Source: Dipteris shenzhenensis
Lineage: Eukaryota; Polypodiophyta; Polypodiopsida; Gleicheniales
Length of the DNA: 64,000 nucleotides
Reading direction: 5' to 3' (one strand)
Assembly: GCA_047967505.1 (NCBI GenBank)
Contig: CM106541.1
The position numbers and the translations under genes were made by a program. How positions within the stretch are numbered: the first letter of the stretch is position 1; every line of letters begins with the position of its first letter. Positions 35,861 through 46,468 of the stretch are shown in pieces. The notes below the pieces were generated by a model. It was not told the origin of the DNA and did not search any database. It was given only the letters and a program-made list of their open reading frames with translations.

Positions 35861-36517
35861 TATTAGATACCTCTTAGTGGTTGAAGGGAAGGGGTTGGAA
35901 GTATGGGCAAAATCTCTAGGAACTACAGGATGGTTGCAAGAACAATTTTGAATGTCATAAATGACACTTAGGTTTTTCAACATATGGGTGAACTATTTTT
36001 AAACATTTTCTTTCATGGTTGATAACACTTTTAATAAGAAGAACCATTTTGAATGTCATAAGTGTTGATGCAATCCCATGCTATGAAGTCTACAGAAAGT
36101 TTTTTTTCCCCACATATGGGTGAAGTGATGTTTATGTTACTAAGTTCAACATATCAAGCAACGCATTTGTTTTGATTATTAAAGGAGTTTGATAATAAGA
36201 CCCATTTCAAATGCAAAAGAATTGTTGTATTAGTAATGGAATCCGCTTTGGAGTGGAAATTCGGTTTCTTTCAAACCACATACTATTGTTGCATAATGTG
36301 AGTATGGCTCCAATTGGAAGTTAAGGTAGACTATAATTCACAATATTGGTATAGTTACACATAGTGACATAAGTTTTATTTTAGACAATTTTCCCAAATA
36401 GTGGTTTCCACAAAGCTATGTTGAATACCTCGATAAGGAAATTGTGGAAAAGCTCGCTTGCTTTTTTGGGCCCGCTCGCTTTTCCTCGCTCGCTCTATCG
36501 ACTGCCTCTTGCATGGA

Positions 36518-36955
36518 TACTGTGACAGTGACTATGCTGGAGATCATGAGACCAGGAGATCGACACAGTGATATGCATTTTTCCTTGGTCAAGGTGCTAT
36601 ATTATGGTTGTCAAACAAACAGCCAACTGTTTCTTTGTCTTCGACTGAAGCAGAATATAGAGCACTCACTACAGGTGCATGTGAGGCTATATGGCTCAGA
36701 AGACTATTGTCAGAAACAGATTACTTTGATGAGTCAAAGCCAACAACAATATACTGTGATAATCAATCGGCTCAAGCATTGGCCAAAAATCCAGTATATC
36801 ACTCCAGAACAAAGCACATTGATGTCAGAGAGCACTTCATCAGAGAAAGAGTGTTACTTGGTGACATCACACTGTAGCATTGTGATAGCAAAGAAAATGT
36901 TGCAGACATCTTTACCAAACCACTCGGTGAAGAGCTATTCGAGAAACACTGACTA
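36518..36955 (+). pseudogene. Copia-2A RNase H (after the insertion)
   Basis: Continues the pol frame after the TIR element: YCDSDYAGDHETRRSTQ, a TGA, then YAFFLGQGAILWLSNKQPTV, SSTEAEYRALTTGACEAIWL and IYCDNQSAQALAKNPVYHSR. The acidic catalytic residues (DSD, the Glu of STEAEY, the Asp of YCDN) are present. It ends with DIFTKPLGEELFEKH and a stop near 36950. The domain would remove RNA from the cDNA hybrid. Confidence 0.92.
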
Positions 36956-37073
36956 GCTCTTGGTTTGATGCAGAGGAAGGACATTCCCATTAAAGGGGTG
37001 TGATGGAACAGTCCTTCTTCGATTCCCCAGAATCATCATCTTGAGGGAAGGCCTACTTCATGATGTTGATCTT

Positions 37074-37082
37074 GAGGGAAGG
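37074..37082 (+). other. Copia-2A polypurine tract
   Basis: GAGGGAAGG immediately before the 3' LTR. A near copy, TTGAGGGAAGG, lies about 35 bp upstream (around 37041-37051). Confidence 0.8.
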
Positions 37083-37340
37083 TGTTGAGAGTTCACGCTC
37101 AACATCATGTGATCATGTGTGCATAGCACCATCACGTGATCATATGTGCATAGCACTAACCTTATAGAGTGCTATAAAGGAAAGGGTTAGATCCCCTAAC
37201 CCTAACCCTAAAAGGGTTTGTATATATTCTATTTTTTCAACTAATTCTAGTGTACAGTTAGTCATTTTGTGGTGTGCTCTCTAGCTGTGCCCTCTCTCCT
37301 CATCTCCACTCTTCTCCTCTCCCCTCTTCATATTTTGTCA
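37083..37340 (+). repeat. Copia-2A 3' LTR
   Basis: 258 bp, the same length as the 5' LTR. I see two differences (CACGTGATC against CACATGATC, and ATTCTAG against ATTATAG). It is followed by the target duplication ACCTA at 37341-37345. Confidence 0.95.
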
Positions 37341-37345
37341 ACCTA

Positions 37346-38300
37346 AAAAACCATTGGTATCCCCAATAACTTTTAAATAGCTCACTTTGTTACTTTAACA
37401 CATCCTATTTTTGATCCAAGATGCCTTGATCATTTGAGAGCAAGGTGTAGTACCCTATTTTTTCATGGTTAATAGCAGACCCTAGGGTAGTGTAAAGCAT
37501 GCATAGACATACCAGTGTCCTAGATATGTCCTGAGGAGTGTTCCTTGGAGTCATATTTGTGTCATTTTCAAGCTGCTAATTTACTAGCAGTAGTTGCTTA
37601 CCAAAAGGGAGTTCAATTTTATTACTACTTCGTAGTATTACTTGTGTTGATAAATGAGCCAACCTGGAGAATTATATCCTATAGAAAAAGGTATGGGATC
37701 TAGAGTGTAGCCTTGTCTAATGAACCTTATAGAAAAAATGATCCGATCACCTGCCAATTTACACAAACTTTTCCACTAGCATTGGTGAGGAGCATTTCGA
37801 CAAAATACACATACATAGGCTATAGTCCTATGTCCTATAGTGATTGGATAAAAATATCCCACTCCAATCTATCATACTCTTTATCAAAATCAACCTTGAG
37901 AAAATAAATGTCTTGGTGGGTTTCTCTAGCATACTCACATCTATCCCAAATGTTGATTATGGCTTCTAAGAGATGTCTACCTTTGATGAAGCTCTTTTGT
38001 TATGGAGTATCCAAGTGTACATTCTTTTTTGGGTCCTTAATGCATGTGTTCCAGCAAAAAATTTATAGCTACAATTAACCATAGCTAGAGGTCTCCAATT
38101 TCTTAATTCCCCTTTGGAGCCATCTTTATGGATTAGCTTTATTATACCCACATTTATACAATTAGGAAACTATAGTGATGTAATTATTTCTTTCCAAAGA
38201 AGGAGAAGGTAAGGGCCAACAAGGTCCCAAAGAACCTTATAAAACTCTATGAATATCGCATCCTAATTAGCCTAAAGGTTTCCTTTGTGGGTCTATCAAT
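37346..38300 (-). pseudogene. LINE ORF2 reverse transcriptase (proximal fragment)
   Basis: On the minus strand, in order: FYKVLWDLVGPYLLLLWKE, GIIKLIHKDGS with LRNWRPLAMVNCSYKFFA, SFIKGRHLLEAIINIWDR, VDFDKEYDRLEW, IRFIRQGYTLDPIPFSI, and AINHEKIGYYTL. This is the standard block order of plant L1-type LINE RTs (NWRPISL, GFIKGR, DFEKAYDRV, RQGCPLSP, KIN..KS). The catalytic FADD box appears decayed to LEND (37561-37572). Several frameshifts and stops occur. It continues beyond Copia-2A at 15001-14690. The enzyme would prime copying at nicked target DNA. Confidence 0.9.
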
Positions 38301-38599
38301 CTTTTGTGCCCACACACTTTGAAGTACATTTTACTTTCATTCATTGTAGCTTGCTCTTGTATCCTCATTGTTCATAGTGTCTTCAGATAAGTGAAAAACA
38401 CAAACACGTCTCCACTCTTGACAACAAGGTGCCAGAAGTCAGAGTATAGTCAGAAAGTAATTGGACTACAAATCTATCACGAGATGTATAAAAGGAACAG
38501 AGAGGAAATCTTGCAAAAGTAGTATGCTTCTTTTTTGGTAGAGAATACATCAACTCAACAACTCAAACTCTCAACAGGAACTGATACAAGGCTTATAGC

Positions 38600-39160
38600 C
38601 ATCAGAGATAAGTCCGATTGTTGTAAGGCAACAGTACATCCATAAAAAAGCACGCTGCTAGGTGTGTTATCCGATCAAGTACTTATGCGATGGGAATGCC
38701 ACTTTGCATGTAAGTCAATTCCACCTAGTTGAAGGTGTGTGCAAGGTATTGTGTCCATCGGATATGCTTTGCATTGTCGATCAAGCATAAAACACCGTTT
38801 TTGCCTTAGTGTCATGCATAACCATATAAAAACATGGCCGTAGGTGTGTTATTCAAACAAGTACTTATCGGATGGGGGCTCCACTTTGCACGCAAGTCTG
38901 TTTCAACTATGTTGAGGTGCGTGCAAAGTATTGTCACCATCGGATATGATTTGCATGGTCGATCACACATTATACACCGTTTTTTCCCTAGTAGTATGCA
39001 CATCTGCAAAAAAACACACCCTTAGGTGTGTTATCTATCCAAGTACTTATCGGATGGGTGTGCCTCTTTGAGAACATTTCAATACCACCTAGGTTGCAGT
39101 GTAGGAAAAGTATTGTGCCCATCTGATATCCTTTGTAGTTTCAAAATGTAACAATCATAG
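38600..39160. repeat. 182-bp satellite, about three copies
   Basis: TAGGTGTGTTAT recurs at 38659, 38841 and 39023, exactly 182 bp apart each time. Shared blocks include CAAGTACTTAT, GATGGG, and ATCGGATATG with TTTGCAT. The copies are diverged by roughly a fifth. The array sits inside the LINE, between its endonuclease and RT parts. Confidence 0.92.
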
Positions 39161-39439
39161 TCAAAAACATTATGTGGTGGGTCAGGCCACTAAGGAGTGT
39201 TGTTAGGGATGGTTACAACTGTCCCTATAGTTGTAAAATGATCCCACTACTTTGTTCTAGTATCTCCTTCTTACCAGAGGTGTATTTAACCTATCCCATG
39301 GTCAGTGTCCATGTGGGTGGAGGCTATGCCTTCAACACTCACCTCTTCATTAGCTATACTTTACTATTGTTGAGCTTGAATGTCTCTATATCCCTACCCT
39401 TTCCTTCTAACATATGAATTTATGTGTTGGGAACATCCA

Positions 39440-40110
39440 TTCTCTTGGCTCTTTTTTTAGCTATATCCTTCCTTGCCCTTTTGTATTGATTTTGAGTATT
39501 TTCTATAGCCTCTTACCATGCCTCTACCAATTGTTTGCTTTGCTAAAAGATGTTTTCCACACATTAATGACTTGATCTTAAATGGATTTCAAGCAAAAAT
39601 CTTGGGTCAACTTCAACCCAAGAAGGAGCTACTTTCTCTAGCCCAAAGTCACAAATAACTAGCCCTACCTTATGATTGGGAAAGTAAGGGAGCAAAGGCC
39701 TGTGGAATGATCCTAATTGCTTTGGAGATCAAAACTTAGAAGAGGTAGAATTTATCCACTTTATCCTCTCTTTCATGCTCTCCAATCTACCTATCAGACC
39801 AAACTAGCTAGGAGTACACAACTCCACCAAATGGTGAACCTCCTTTAGATTCTCCCAAGTTTGAAGTTCATTACCTCCCAATGTAGACCTTTTCTCATCC
39901 ATCTATTAATCTTGTCATCTATCATGTTGAAATCACTAGTTAATAGTAAATTCTCCCCCACTATTTATAGAGATTCCAAAGCTTGTGTCCTCCTTCATAC
40001 CCCAATGGGAGTGTATATTGACATAAGAGTAATTTGGATACCCTTTATGTTACATACAAGAGCATCCTACTGAGCATCTGTGTCACTCCATGCCTTGGAG
40101 ATTCCATTTT
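39440..40110 (-). pseudogene. LINE ORF2 endonuclease
   Basis: Minus-strand apurinic-endonuclease-like domain. KGIQITLMSIYTPIGV corresponds to the IYTP/IYGP block, and ENLLLTSDFNMI to the GDFN block (SDFN at 39927-39938). Further on, WVEVDPRFLLEIHL and a Lys/Arg-rich helix before RT (YKRARKDIAKKRAKRMD) fit the linker. Stops and shifts are frequent. It would nick the target DNA for LINE insertion. It reads in the direction of the RT fragment and is separated from it by the 182-bp satellite. Confidence 0.75.
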
Positions 40111-40689
40111 AATATGAGAGTATTATATTGTAGCTCCATCACATTATTTTGACCATCTTGATTGCATAATTGTGTCTTGAGGCACTATACTCTCATTATG
40201 TTCCCGAATCCAATTATTCCTTTCTTGATCAATGAGGTCCTTATTAGGATTCTTGGAAACTATTGAAAGGGCATACTTTTCTTTATTGTCCAATTCTCAA
40301 GGATCTTGTGCTCTTTGTTTAACAAATATGTCTTGTTCTATTTTATCTTGCTTTGCTAGTTAATCTTTGTTTCTTTAGGCACCCATATGTTTCTTTAAAG
40401 AGGAGCTACTGGCTCTTGGACAACTTTGAGACTTTGATTTCTTTTGAGGATAGTTTTTCATTATGTGGCTTGAAAGCCGACAAAGAAGACAAAAATTTGG
40501 TAGGCTCTTGTAAAAAATCTACTGCTCTTTATAGGCCCCCCAATATTTAAAAAGTATGACCACAGTATAAGGTAGTTCTTCTGCTAAATCCATCTGACAT
40601 AGACTCAAGGATTTTCTTGAGCGTTTTTAAATTGTTCTTTCTCTGTCCGTATGTATATATGTATATATATATTTCACATATAGTGGGAG
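40111..40689 (-). other. LINE remains between ORF1 and endonuclease
   Basis: Lies between two recognised LINE parts in the same direction, so it should hold the end of ORF1 and the start of the endonuclease. I see no conserved motif in it, only decayed frames. A short TATATG run is at about 40650-40670. Confidence 0.45.
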
Positions 40690-40962
40690 CCTCATTACAT
40701 AGGGATAAAGTTAAATCTGGAAGATCCACCCATATAAATGGTATTGTTGACCTCACCTTATCTAGGGAAAAGGAATGATACTATCAATTTAGATACAAGG
40801 GCTGGTTCCTTAATGTCAAAGTACCTTGGTGCAACACCTTTGTTGCCATATCCATTTTTTTAAAAAGAAAAATATAATATCCTCCACGTAGATACGAGCT
40901 GGCAATGTGCCCTTTTCCAACCAGGAAGATCTAACACATGATTCTAGAAATATTGTAGGGGG
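40690..40962 (-). pseudogene. LINE ORF1, DUF4283-like domain
   Basis: Minus strand: KKMDMATKVLHQGTLTLRNQ, about 15 residues with two stops, then IPFIWVDLPDLTLSL. Plant LINE ORF1 proteins carry this pattern (M..VL..GPW.......L.L..W ... IPVWVRLPGLPLE). It would be the nucleic-acid-binding partner of ORF2. The fragment is cut at the GAAGA target duplication of Copia-3 and continues at 46469. Confidence 0.65.
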
Positions 40963-40967
40963 GAAGA

Positions 40968-41261
40968 TGTTGAGATATCAAGCTCTACCCCTGATATATC
41001 TCCTGGATAACTATCATTTATGTCATCGCCTATGTTAGTTGTACTCGTGGTGTAGTTAGACTACCACATATGTTTTTGGTTTGGGTTCACATATGAACCA
41101 CGTATTCTAGGGTTTGACATATAGGGTATTTCCCTCTTCTATTGTATTGTTGTTGTTGTGTGCAAAAGTGAAGAAAGGCTTCACCCTCCAACCTTGAGTC
41201 TTTTGTGTGTTGTGAAGAAAGCTGAACTTGAGTCTCCTATCTCTCTCCCTTATTCTTTACA
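40968..41261 (+). repeat. Copia-3 5' LTR
   Basis: TGTTGAGATATC ... CTTTACA. Ends directly at the primer site. Has one more GTT unit in its (GTT)n run than the 3' LTR. Confidence 0.95.
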
Positions 41262-41274
41262 TGGTATCAGAGCC
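41262..41274 (+). other. Copia-3 primer-binding site
   Basis: TGGTATCAGAGCC directly abutting the LTR, complementary to initiator-Met tRNA. Confidence 0.95.
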
Positions 41275-41852
41275 TTATTCATGGTAAGGAGCTCAAGAAA
41301 GCAAGCCAGGTTTGTGGTGTCCTGGTAAGAGGACCAGTGTTGCTTTCCTATTTCGAGTTTGGGAGCAAATCTCTGCAGGTAGCACAGCCAGAAGTGCAGG
41401 AGTGCACTGTTTCAGATTGAGAGGCCCTTCGCGGTGTGGCGAGAGCGCAGTACATGCTGCGGGAGAGGGCTAAGCCCTTGGTGACTTTATTTTTTTGATT
41501 TCAGGCCGTTTCGGGGCCCGTTTTGAAGGCGGAAGTTCTTCGCAGGCACTCAGAAAAAGGCCCTGTTTTTCGTTGTGCGACCACTACGTGCGACCACTGC
41601 GCGGCTAGTCGGTGGAAAGGTGCCACAGAAATTGCATCGTATGCCTGTGTGCAGAGATATTGGGAGTTGCAGATTCATGCCTGTTGCCTGTTGATGCAAA
41701 ATCGTCACTAGGAAGTGCCTGTGTGGTGAAATACCACTTTCGTCAGTGTTGCAGATCTGCCCCTGTGAGGCTTTTTGCAGAAGTTTTGCTATTTGCCCTT
41801 GTGAGGCATTTGCTGTGTTTACAGGTTGCTGTTGCAATTCGTGATTTGTAAA
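41275..41852 (+). other. Copia-3 leader
   Basis: Between the primer site and gag ATG; GC-richer than its surroundings. No product is recognised. A 62-codon frame at 41523-41711 has no family resemblance that I can see. Confidence 0.65.
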
Positions 41853-42740
41853 ATGTCTGAGAATCTGTCTACCATTGTTAGTGAGAAGCTTGACAAGAAC
41901 AACTTCCAAGCATGGAAGTTCAGGATGACAAACTTCCTTATGGGAAAGGGAGTTTGGGAGTACATCAGTGGTGAAACTGCAGAACCAGTTTTGGGTGCTG
42001 CTCCCACTCCTGCTGAATTGAAGGCCTTTAAAGAATGGCATGAAAAAGTCAAAAAATGCCTATATTGGCTGTCTATTAGCATTTCAGATTCTATGATTGT
42101 GCATATACAAGATGTAGAGACGCCTAAGGAGGCATGGGATACATTGGTGAAGCTGTATAGCACAAATACCAAAGCACGAAAGATGCAGCTAAAGCAAGAG
42201 TTGCACAATGTGCAAAGGAAAAATCTGAATATAAATGAGTATTCCTTGAAGGTGAAAGGCCTTGCAAATTCTCTTGCCTCCATTGGAGCACCTGTTGATG
42301 ATGAGGACTTAGTGTCCGTGACCTTGAATGGTCTTGGGAAAGATTATGCACAGTTTCGGACATCCATTGGAGTCCGTGAAACATTTCCTGATTTTCAGGA
42401 ACTTATTGCTCTCTTGCTGAGTGAAGAGCAAAGGAATGGTGGTTCGGCCACCTCAACTTCTCAAGAGACTGCTTTCTACTCGAATATAGGTAGAGGCAGG
42501 GGTAGAGGAAGAGGCCGTTTTAGTGGCCGTGCAGGAAATTAGAACCAACAACAACAACAGGAAAACCAGTCCTATGGAGGAGGACGTGGTAGTTCTAGAG
42601 GCAGGGGGAGCAAAAGAGGCCGTGGTTCATGGCAAAGGAACCAGCAAGTAAATAGCAGCACAGAATGCTATTATTGTGGAAAGCCTGGACACAAGGAGAA
42701 TACATGCTATAAAAAGCAGAATGACATCAAAAGTGGGAAG
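41853..42740 (+). pseudogene. Copia-3 gag
   Basis: ATG at 41853 opens MSENLSTIVSEKLDKNNFQA, then WKFRMTNFLMGKGVWEYI, the classical UBN2/DUF4219 copia gag start. It is open for 229 codons to an Arg/Gly tail (GRGRGRGRGRFSGRAGN), then a TAG (42541-42543) before a Gln-rich run. It continues in frame to the CCHC knuckle CYYCGKPGHKENTC (42666-42707). The stop is the only damage here. It would form the particle and bind RNA. Confidence 0.93.
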
Positions 42741-43443
42741 TTGCAGCAAAGCAACTATGCATCATCAAGTGGGCATGGTGACGACAGAAATGAGCACCTT
42801 TTTGTGATGCAGCATATGGTTAACTCCATGTCAGGAGATGCTGCAGCTTGCAATGATGTTTGGTATGTTGATTCAGGTGCCTCTAACCACATGACCAGTC
42901 ATGGTGAGTGGTTTCATGATGTTAGAAATTTGGATAAGCCAGGTTATGTTGAAACAGGTGATGATACTGCGCACCCAATTACGCAGGTTGGTAAAGTGCC
43001 ATTGGCTATGCAGGATGGCAAAACGAAGTACTTTTGGCAGATGTACTTCATGTTCCAAAAATCACTAAGAACCTGGTTTCAGTTGGCCAGATGGTTGAGC
43101 AAGGTCTGCAAGTTAGATTTAATCCTGATGGATGCTTTGTTGAGGACTTGAAAAATAAGTGCCGCTTGGTTGCGAAAGGTACTAAAAATGGCAGAATGTT
43201 CACCTTGGATGTTGATATGCCTGAGGTGAAAGCTGCTATGTTTGTGCATGGGAGAGGTGTCATTGCAGATATTGAGATATGGCACAAGCGCATTGGGCAC
43301 GTGAATATACAAAGGCTGAAATCTATGCAAACGAAAAACATTATTGCAGGTTTGCCTAAATTCAGAGTTGAGGGAATGCAAAAGGTATGTGAAGCATGCC
43401 AAATGGGTAAGCAGGCCAGACATGCATTTCCCAAAATGCTAAG
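42741..43443 (+). pseudogene. Copia-3 protease and integrase zinc finger
   Basis: Retropepsin WYVDSGASNHMTSHGEWF with the catalytic DSG at 42870-42878. A one-base loss near 43030 shifts the frame, after which LADVLHVPKITKNLVSVGQM (second protease block) and the GAG-pre-integrase finger (IWHKRIGHVNIQRL, then CEACQMGKQAR) follow. A second one-base loss occurs in a run of A near 43436 (CCCAAAATGCTAAGG, where AAAAAT would restore KNAKVSRRP). Confidence 0.9.
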
Positions 43444-44160
43444 GTGAGCAGAAGACCTTTGGAAGTGATCCATTTAGATGTTTGGACAACCAAAGCTGCT
43501 TCTATTGGTGGATGCCATTATTATGTGATGTTTATTGATGACTACACTAGGAAGGTGTGGATTTATTTTATGAAGCACAAAAGTGAAGTGTTCAGCCATT
43601 TCAAGTCTTTTAAGGCCATGGTTGAAAAAGAGAAAGGTGTGCATATTAAAGTGCTAAGATCTGATGGAGGGGGAGAGTACTTTTCAGAAGAATTTTGTGA
43701 ATATCTGAAAGAACAGGGAATTCAAAGGAAGTACTCATGCAGGTCTACCCCTCAGCAGAATGGGTTGTAGAAAGGAAGAACAGGCATATTGCAGAAGTAG
43801 TACGGGCGATCCTAAATGAGAAAAACATGCCTGATTATTTTTGGGCTGAAGCAGTAGCAACTACTGTTTATATTATGAACAGAACCCCCACTGCAACTGT
43901 CCATGGCATGACGCCTGAAGAAATGTATACAGGCCAAAAACCAGATATTTCTCACTTGAAGGTATTTGGTTGCATAGCTTATGTTCATGTTCCTGATGAG
44001 AAGAGAACAAAGCTGGATCCAAAGGCAGAAAAATGCATCTTTATTGGATATGCTCTGCACCAGATTGGGTATCGCTGTTATAACCCTTCCACCCGCAAAA
44101 TGCAAGTGAGCAGAGATGTTGTTTTTGATGAAATGAGCAGCTGGTATGCACCAACTGTTA
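43444..44160 (+). pseudogene. Copia-3 integrase core
   Basis: The rve core has all three catalytic residues: Asp in VIHLDVW, Asp in LRSDGGGEYF, Glu in VVERKNRH (43770-43772). A one-base loss in the GGG run of CAGAATGGGTTGTAG, just before the Glu, shifts the frame. The C-terminal part has HLKVFGCIAYVHVPDEKRTK and VFDEMSSWY. Apart from that one base the domain looks sound. Confidence 0.93.
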
Positions 44161-45560
44161 TGGTAGGAGATGCAGATGCAGGAAATGGGAATGCTGCAAT
44201 AAATGCAGAGCAGCAATCTCAAGCCTTGAGTGGACCCAGAGAGTCCTCTACTAGTGGATCTAATGCATGGACAGGGAGATTGAGATCTAGTGAATCGTCA
44301 CATGGCAGCCCTGATAGTGTTGTGCAGGTATCACATAAGGGAAAAGAAAAAGTAGACCATGCTCCAGTGTTTGATGTGTCTGCTGGTAGCTCTCATGTTG
44401 ATGGAGAGTCAAGCGGCTCTGAAATGAGCCTTGATGAGGAACTTGGGATTCCTTCTGTTGTTACACCTGGTGCAAGGAAAAGCAGGCATGATTTAAAGAC
44501 TCCTGCAACTGATCCAGTTGTACGGAGGTCCACTCGTATTAAGTATCCAGTTGAGAGGCTGAGATATGATGGGTATACAGCACATCACTATGCTTATATG
44601 GTCAAGGTTCTAGAGGAGCCAGAGCCCACATGTTTTGAGGATACAGCAGGGCATAAAAATTGGGAAGCAGCTATGGATGAAGAGATGGCTGCCTTGGATG
44701 CAAACCACACTTGGGATTTGATGCCTTTGCCTCATGATAAGAAGGCTATTGGTTGCAAGTGGGTTTACAAAGTAAAGCACAATGCTGATGGGTCTGTTAG
44801 CAGGTACAAGGCAAGATTGGTTGCCAAAGGTTTTGCGCAGACATATGGAATTGACTATGAGGAAACTTTCAGCCCAGTTGCAAGGATGGCAACCGTGAGA
44901 GCAGTAATTGCTATGGCTGCTGCAAAGGGATGGTCTTTGCATCAGATGGATGTGAAAAATGCATTCTTGCATGGTGATTTGCAGGAAGAGGTTTATATGA
45001 TGCAACCAAAAGGTTATGAGGATAATTCACACCCCGATTTTGTATGCAGGTTGCACAAAGCCTTGTATGGCTTAAAACAGGCGCCGAGGGCATGGTCAGA
45101 CAAGATAGGGCAATATCTTGTCACTATTGGATTTCAGATTTCCAATTCAGATTTTTCACTTTATGTGAAAAGGACAAACAGAGGGATTGTGCTTGTAGTC
45201 ATCTATGTTGATGACTTGATTATTACAGGTGATAGTGATGCAGACATTAATGAAGTGAAGCTGTTGTTGAAGTAGAAATTTGAGATGAAGGATTTGGGAG
45301 AGCTGCGTTACTTCTTGGGCATTGAGGTTATTAGATCCCCGAGTGGGATATGGCTGTTGCAAAGGCAATACGGTTTGGACATGCTGTCCAAATATGGGAT
45401 GACAGGCTGTAAGCCTATCTCTGTTCCATTGGAGCAGAATGTGAAGCTCAATGCAGAGACAGGTGAGCTTCTTGAAGATATTACTATGTACAGGCGCATA
45501 GTAGGTAGCTTGATTTACATGACTATAACCAGACCAGATTTGAGCTATGCTGTGGGGCTG
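44161..45560 (+). pseudogene. Copia-3 reverse transcriptase
   Basis: A Ser-rich linker, then RVT_2: WEAAMDEEMAALDANHTWDL, KWVYKVKHNADGSVSRYKAR, QMDVKNAFLHGDLQEEVYM, ALYGLKQAPRAWSDK, and catalytic YVDD intact at 45204-45215. It is open for 512 codons from the integrase region to a TAG (45273-45275) just before KFEMKDLGELRYFLGIEV. One stop is thus all that breaks the polymerase. Confidence 0.95.
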
Positions 45561-46156
45561 GTGAGTCAGTTTATGCAGGCACCGAGGAAGCCACATTTGG
45601 ATGCGGCTAGGCGCATACTGCGGTATGTGAAGTCCACATTGCATTATGGACTGTTTTATGAAGCTGGGTGTGCATTACAGGTACATGGATACACAGATGC
45701 TGACTGGGCTGGTAGTGTCTCAGACAGGAGATCTACTAGTGGTTTTATATTTTCCCTTGGGAGTGGTGCCATCAGTTGGAGTAGCAAGAAGCAACCAACA
45801 GTTGCCTTGTCGAGCACAGAGGCTGAGTATAGGGGTGCAGCAATGGCTGCATGTGAGGTAGCTTGGTTACGGAAGCTACTTGTAGATATGGGACAAACAA
45901 TTCATGCAGCAGTTGTCATTCATTGTGACAACATTAGCAGCATCATGCTTGCTAATAACCCAGTTTATCATGCTAGAATGAAGCACATTGAGGTGCATTA
46001 TCACTTTGTGAGAGAGAAGGTTCTAGCTAGTGAGATTGATCTTGTCTATGTCAGCACTGAGGAGTAGGTGGCTGATATTTTTACGAAGGCATTGGGTACC
46101 GAGAAGCTTCGTAGATTTAGGAGCTTGCTTGGTGTACGTGAGATGGATTTGAGCTT
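45561..46156 (+). pseudogene. Copia-3 RNase H
   Basis: Same frame as RT: YTDADWAGSVSDRRSTSGF, KKQPTVALSSTEAEYRGAAM and HCDNISSIMLANNPVYHARM, with the acidic catalytic residues in place. STEE is followed by TAG where relatives have Gln (CAG), then VADIFTKALGTEKLRRFRSL, the usual copia pol C-terminus. Confidence 0.93.
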
Positions 46157-46165
46157 GAGGGGGAG
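46157..46165 (+). other. Copia-3 polypurine tract
   Basis: GAGGGGGAG immediately before TGTTGAGATATC. Confidence 0.85.
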
Positions 46166-46463
46166 TGTTGAGATATCAAGCTCTACCCCTGATATATCTC
46201 CTGGATGACTATCATTTATGTCACCGCCTATGTTAGTTGTACTCGTGGTGTAGTTAGACTACCACGTATGTTTTTGGTTTGGGTTCACATATGAACCACG
46301 TATTCTAGGGTTTGACATATAGGGTATTTCCCTCTTCTATTGTATTGTTGTTGTGTGCAAAAGTGAAGAAAGGCTTCACCCTCCAACCTTGTGTCCTCTC
46401 TCTTTTGTGTGTTGTGAAGAAAGCTAAACTTGAGTCTCCTATCTCTCTCCCTTATTCTTTACA
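46166..46463 (+). repeat. Copia-3 3' LTR
   Basis: 298 bp. Compared with the 5' LTR it lacks one GTT unit and has seven extra bases in the CT-rich run near position 240. Followed by the target duplication GAAGA. Confidence 0.95.
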
Positions 46464-46468
46464 GAAGA

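Larger units (their letters stand above)
33233..36430. other. Interior of the giant element, right part: no gene recognised
   Basis: AT-rich with several local repeats (listed separately) and TAG/TAC-rich runs at about 34420-34640 and 35155-35185. No transposase, no captured gene fragment and no RNA gene that I can recognise. Confidence 0.6.
21863..36508. mobile_element. 14.6-kb TIR element, Mutator-like, no visible transposase
   Basis: It splits codon-perfectly a copia pol: ...LHG before and YCDSDYAGD after, with TTGCATGGA present on both sides (21854-21862 and 36509-36517). This 9-bp target duplication is typical of Mutator-like elements. The termini are inverted repeats; aligned by eye, 47 of the first 59 bases match. 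The left end starts GAGGATTACC, the right end (reverse complement) GAGGCAGTCG, and both then carry GCGAGC three times. Copia-2B shows the empty site (TTGCATGGGATACTG at about 60457). No MURA-type or other transposase frame is present inside. Most of the interior is repeats, so the element is non-autonomous. Confidence 0.9.
15002..37340 (+). mobile_element. Copia-2A: Ty1/copia element split by a 14.6-kb insertion
   Basis: LTRs of 258 bp each (15002-15259 and 37083-37340) differ at two positions that I can see. Target duplication ACCTA flanks it (14997-15001, 37341-37345). Internal order: primer site, ~2.8-kb leader, gag, protease, integrase, RT, [giant TIR element], RNase H, polypurine tract. 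Without the insertion it is about 7.7 kb. From about 18350 to 21862 everything is in one frame, broken only by stop codons. A second copy, Copia-2B, lies at about 55006-61274. Confidence 0.95.
40968..46463 (+). mobile_element. Copia-3: almost complete Ty1/copia element (5.5 kb)
   Basis: LTRs 40968-41261 (294 bp) and 46166-46463 (298 bp) differ by about four substitutions and two small indels. Target duplication GAAGA is at 40963-40967 and 46464-46468. All parts are present: primer site, gag, protease, integrase, RT, RNase H, polypurine tract. The coding region has three stops and three single-base frameshifts, the latter at or next to short homopolymers. It lies within the old LINE ORF1. Confidence 0.95.
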
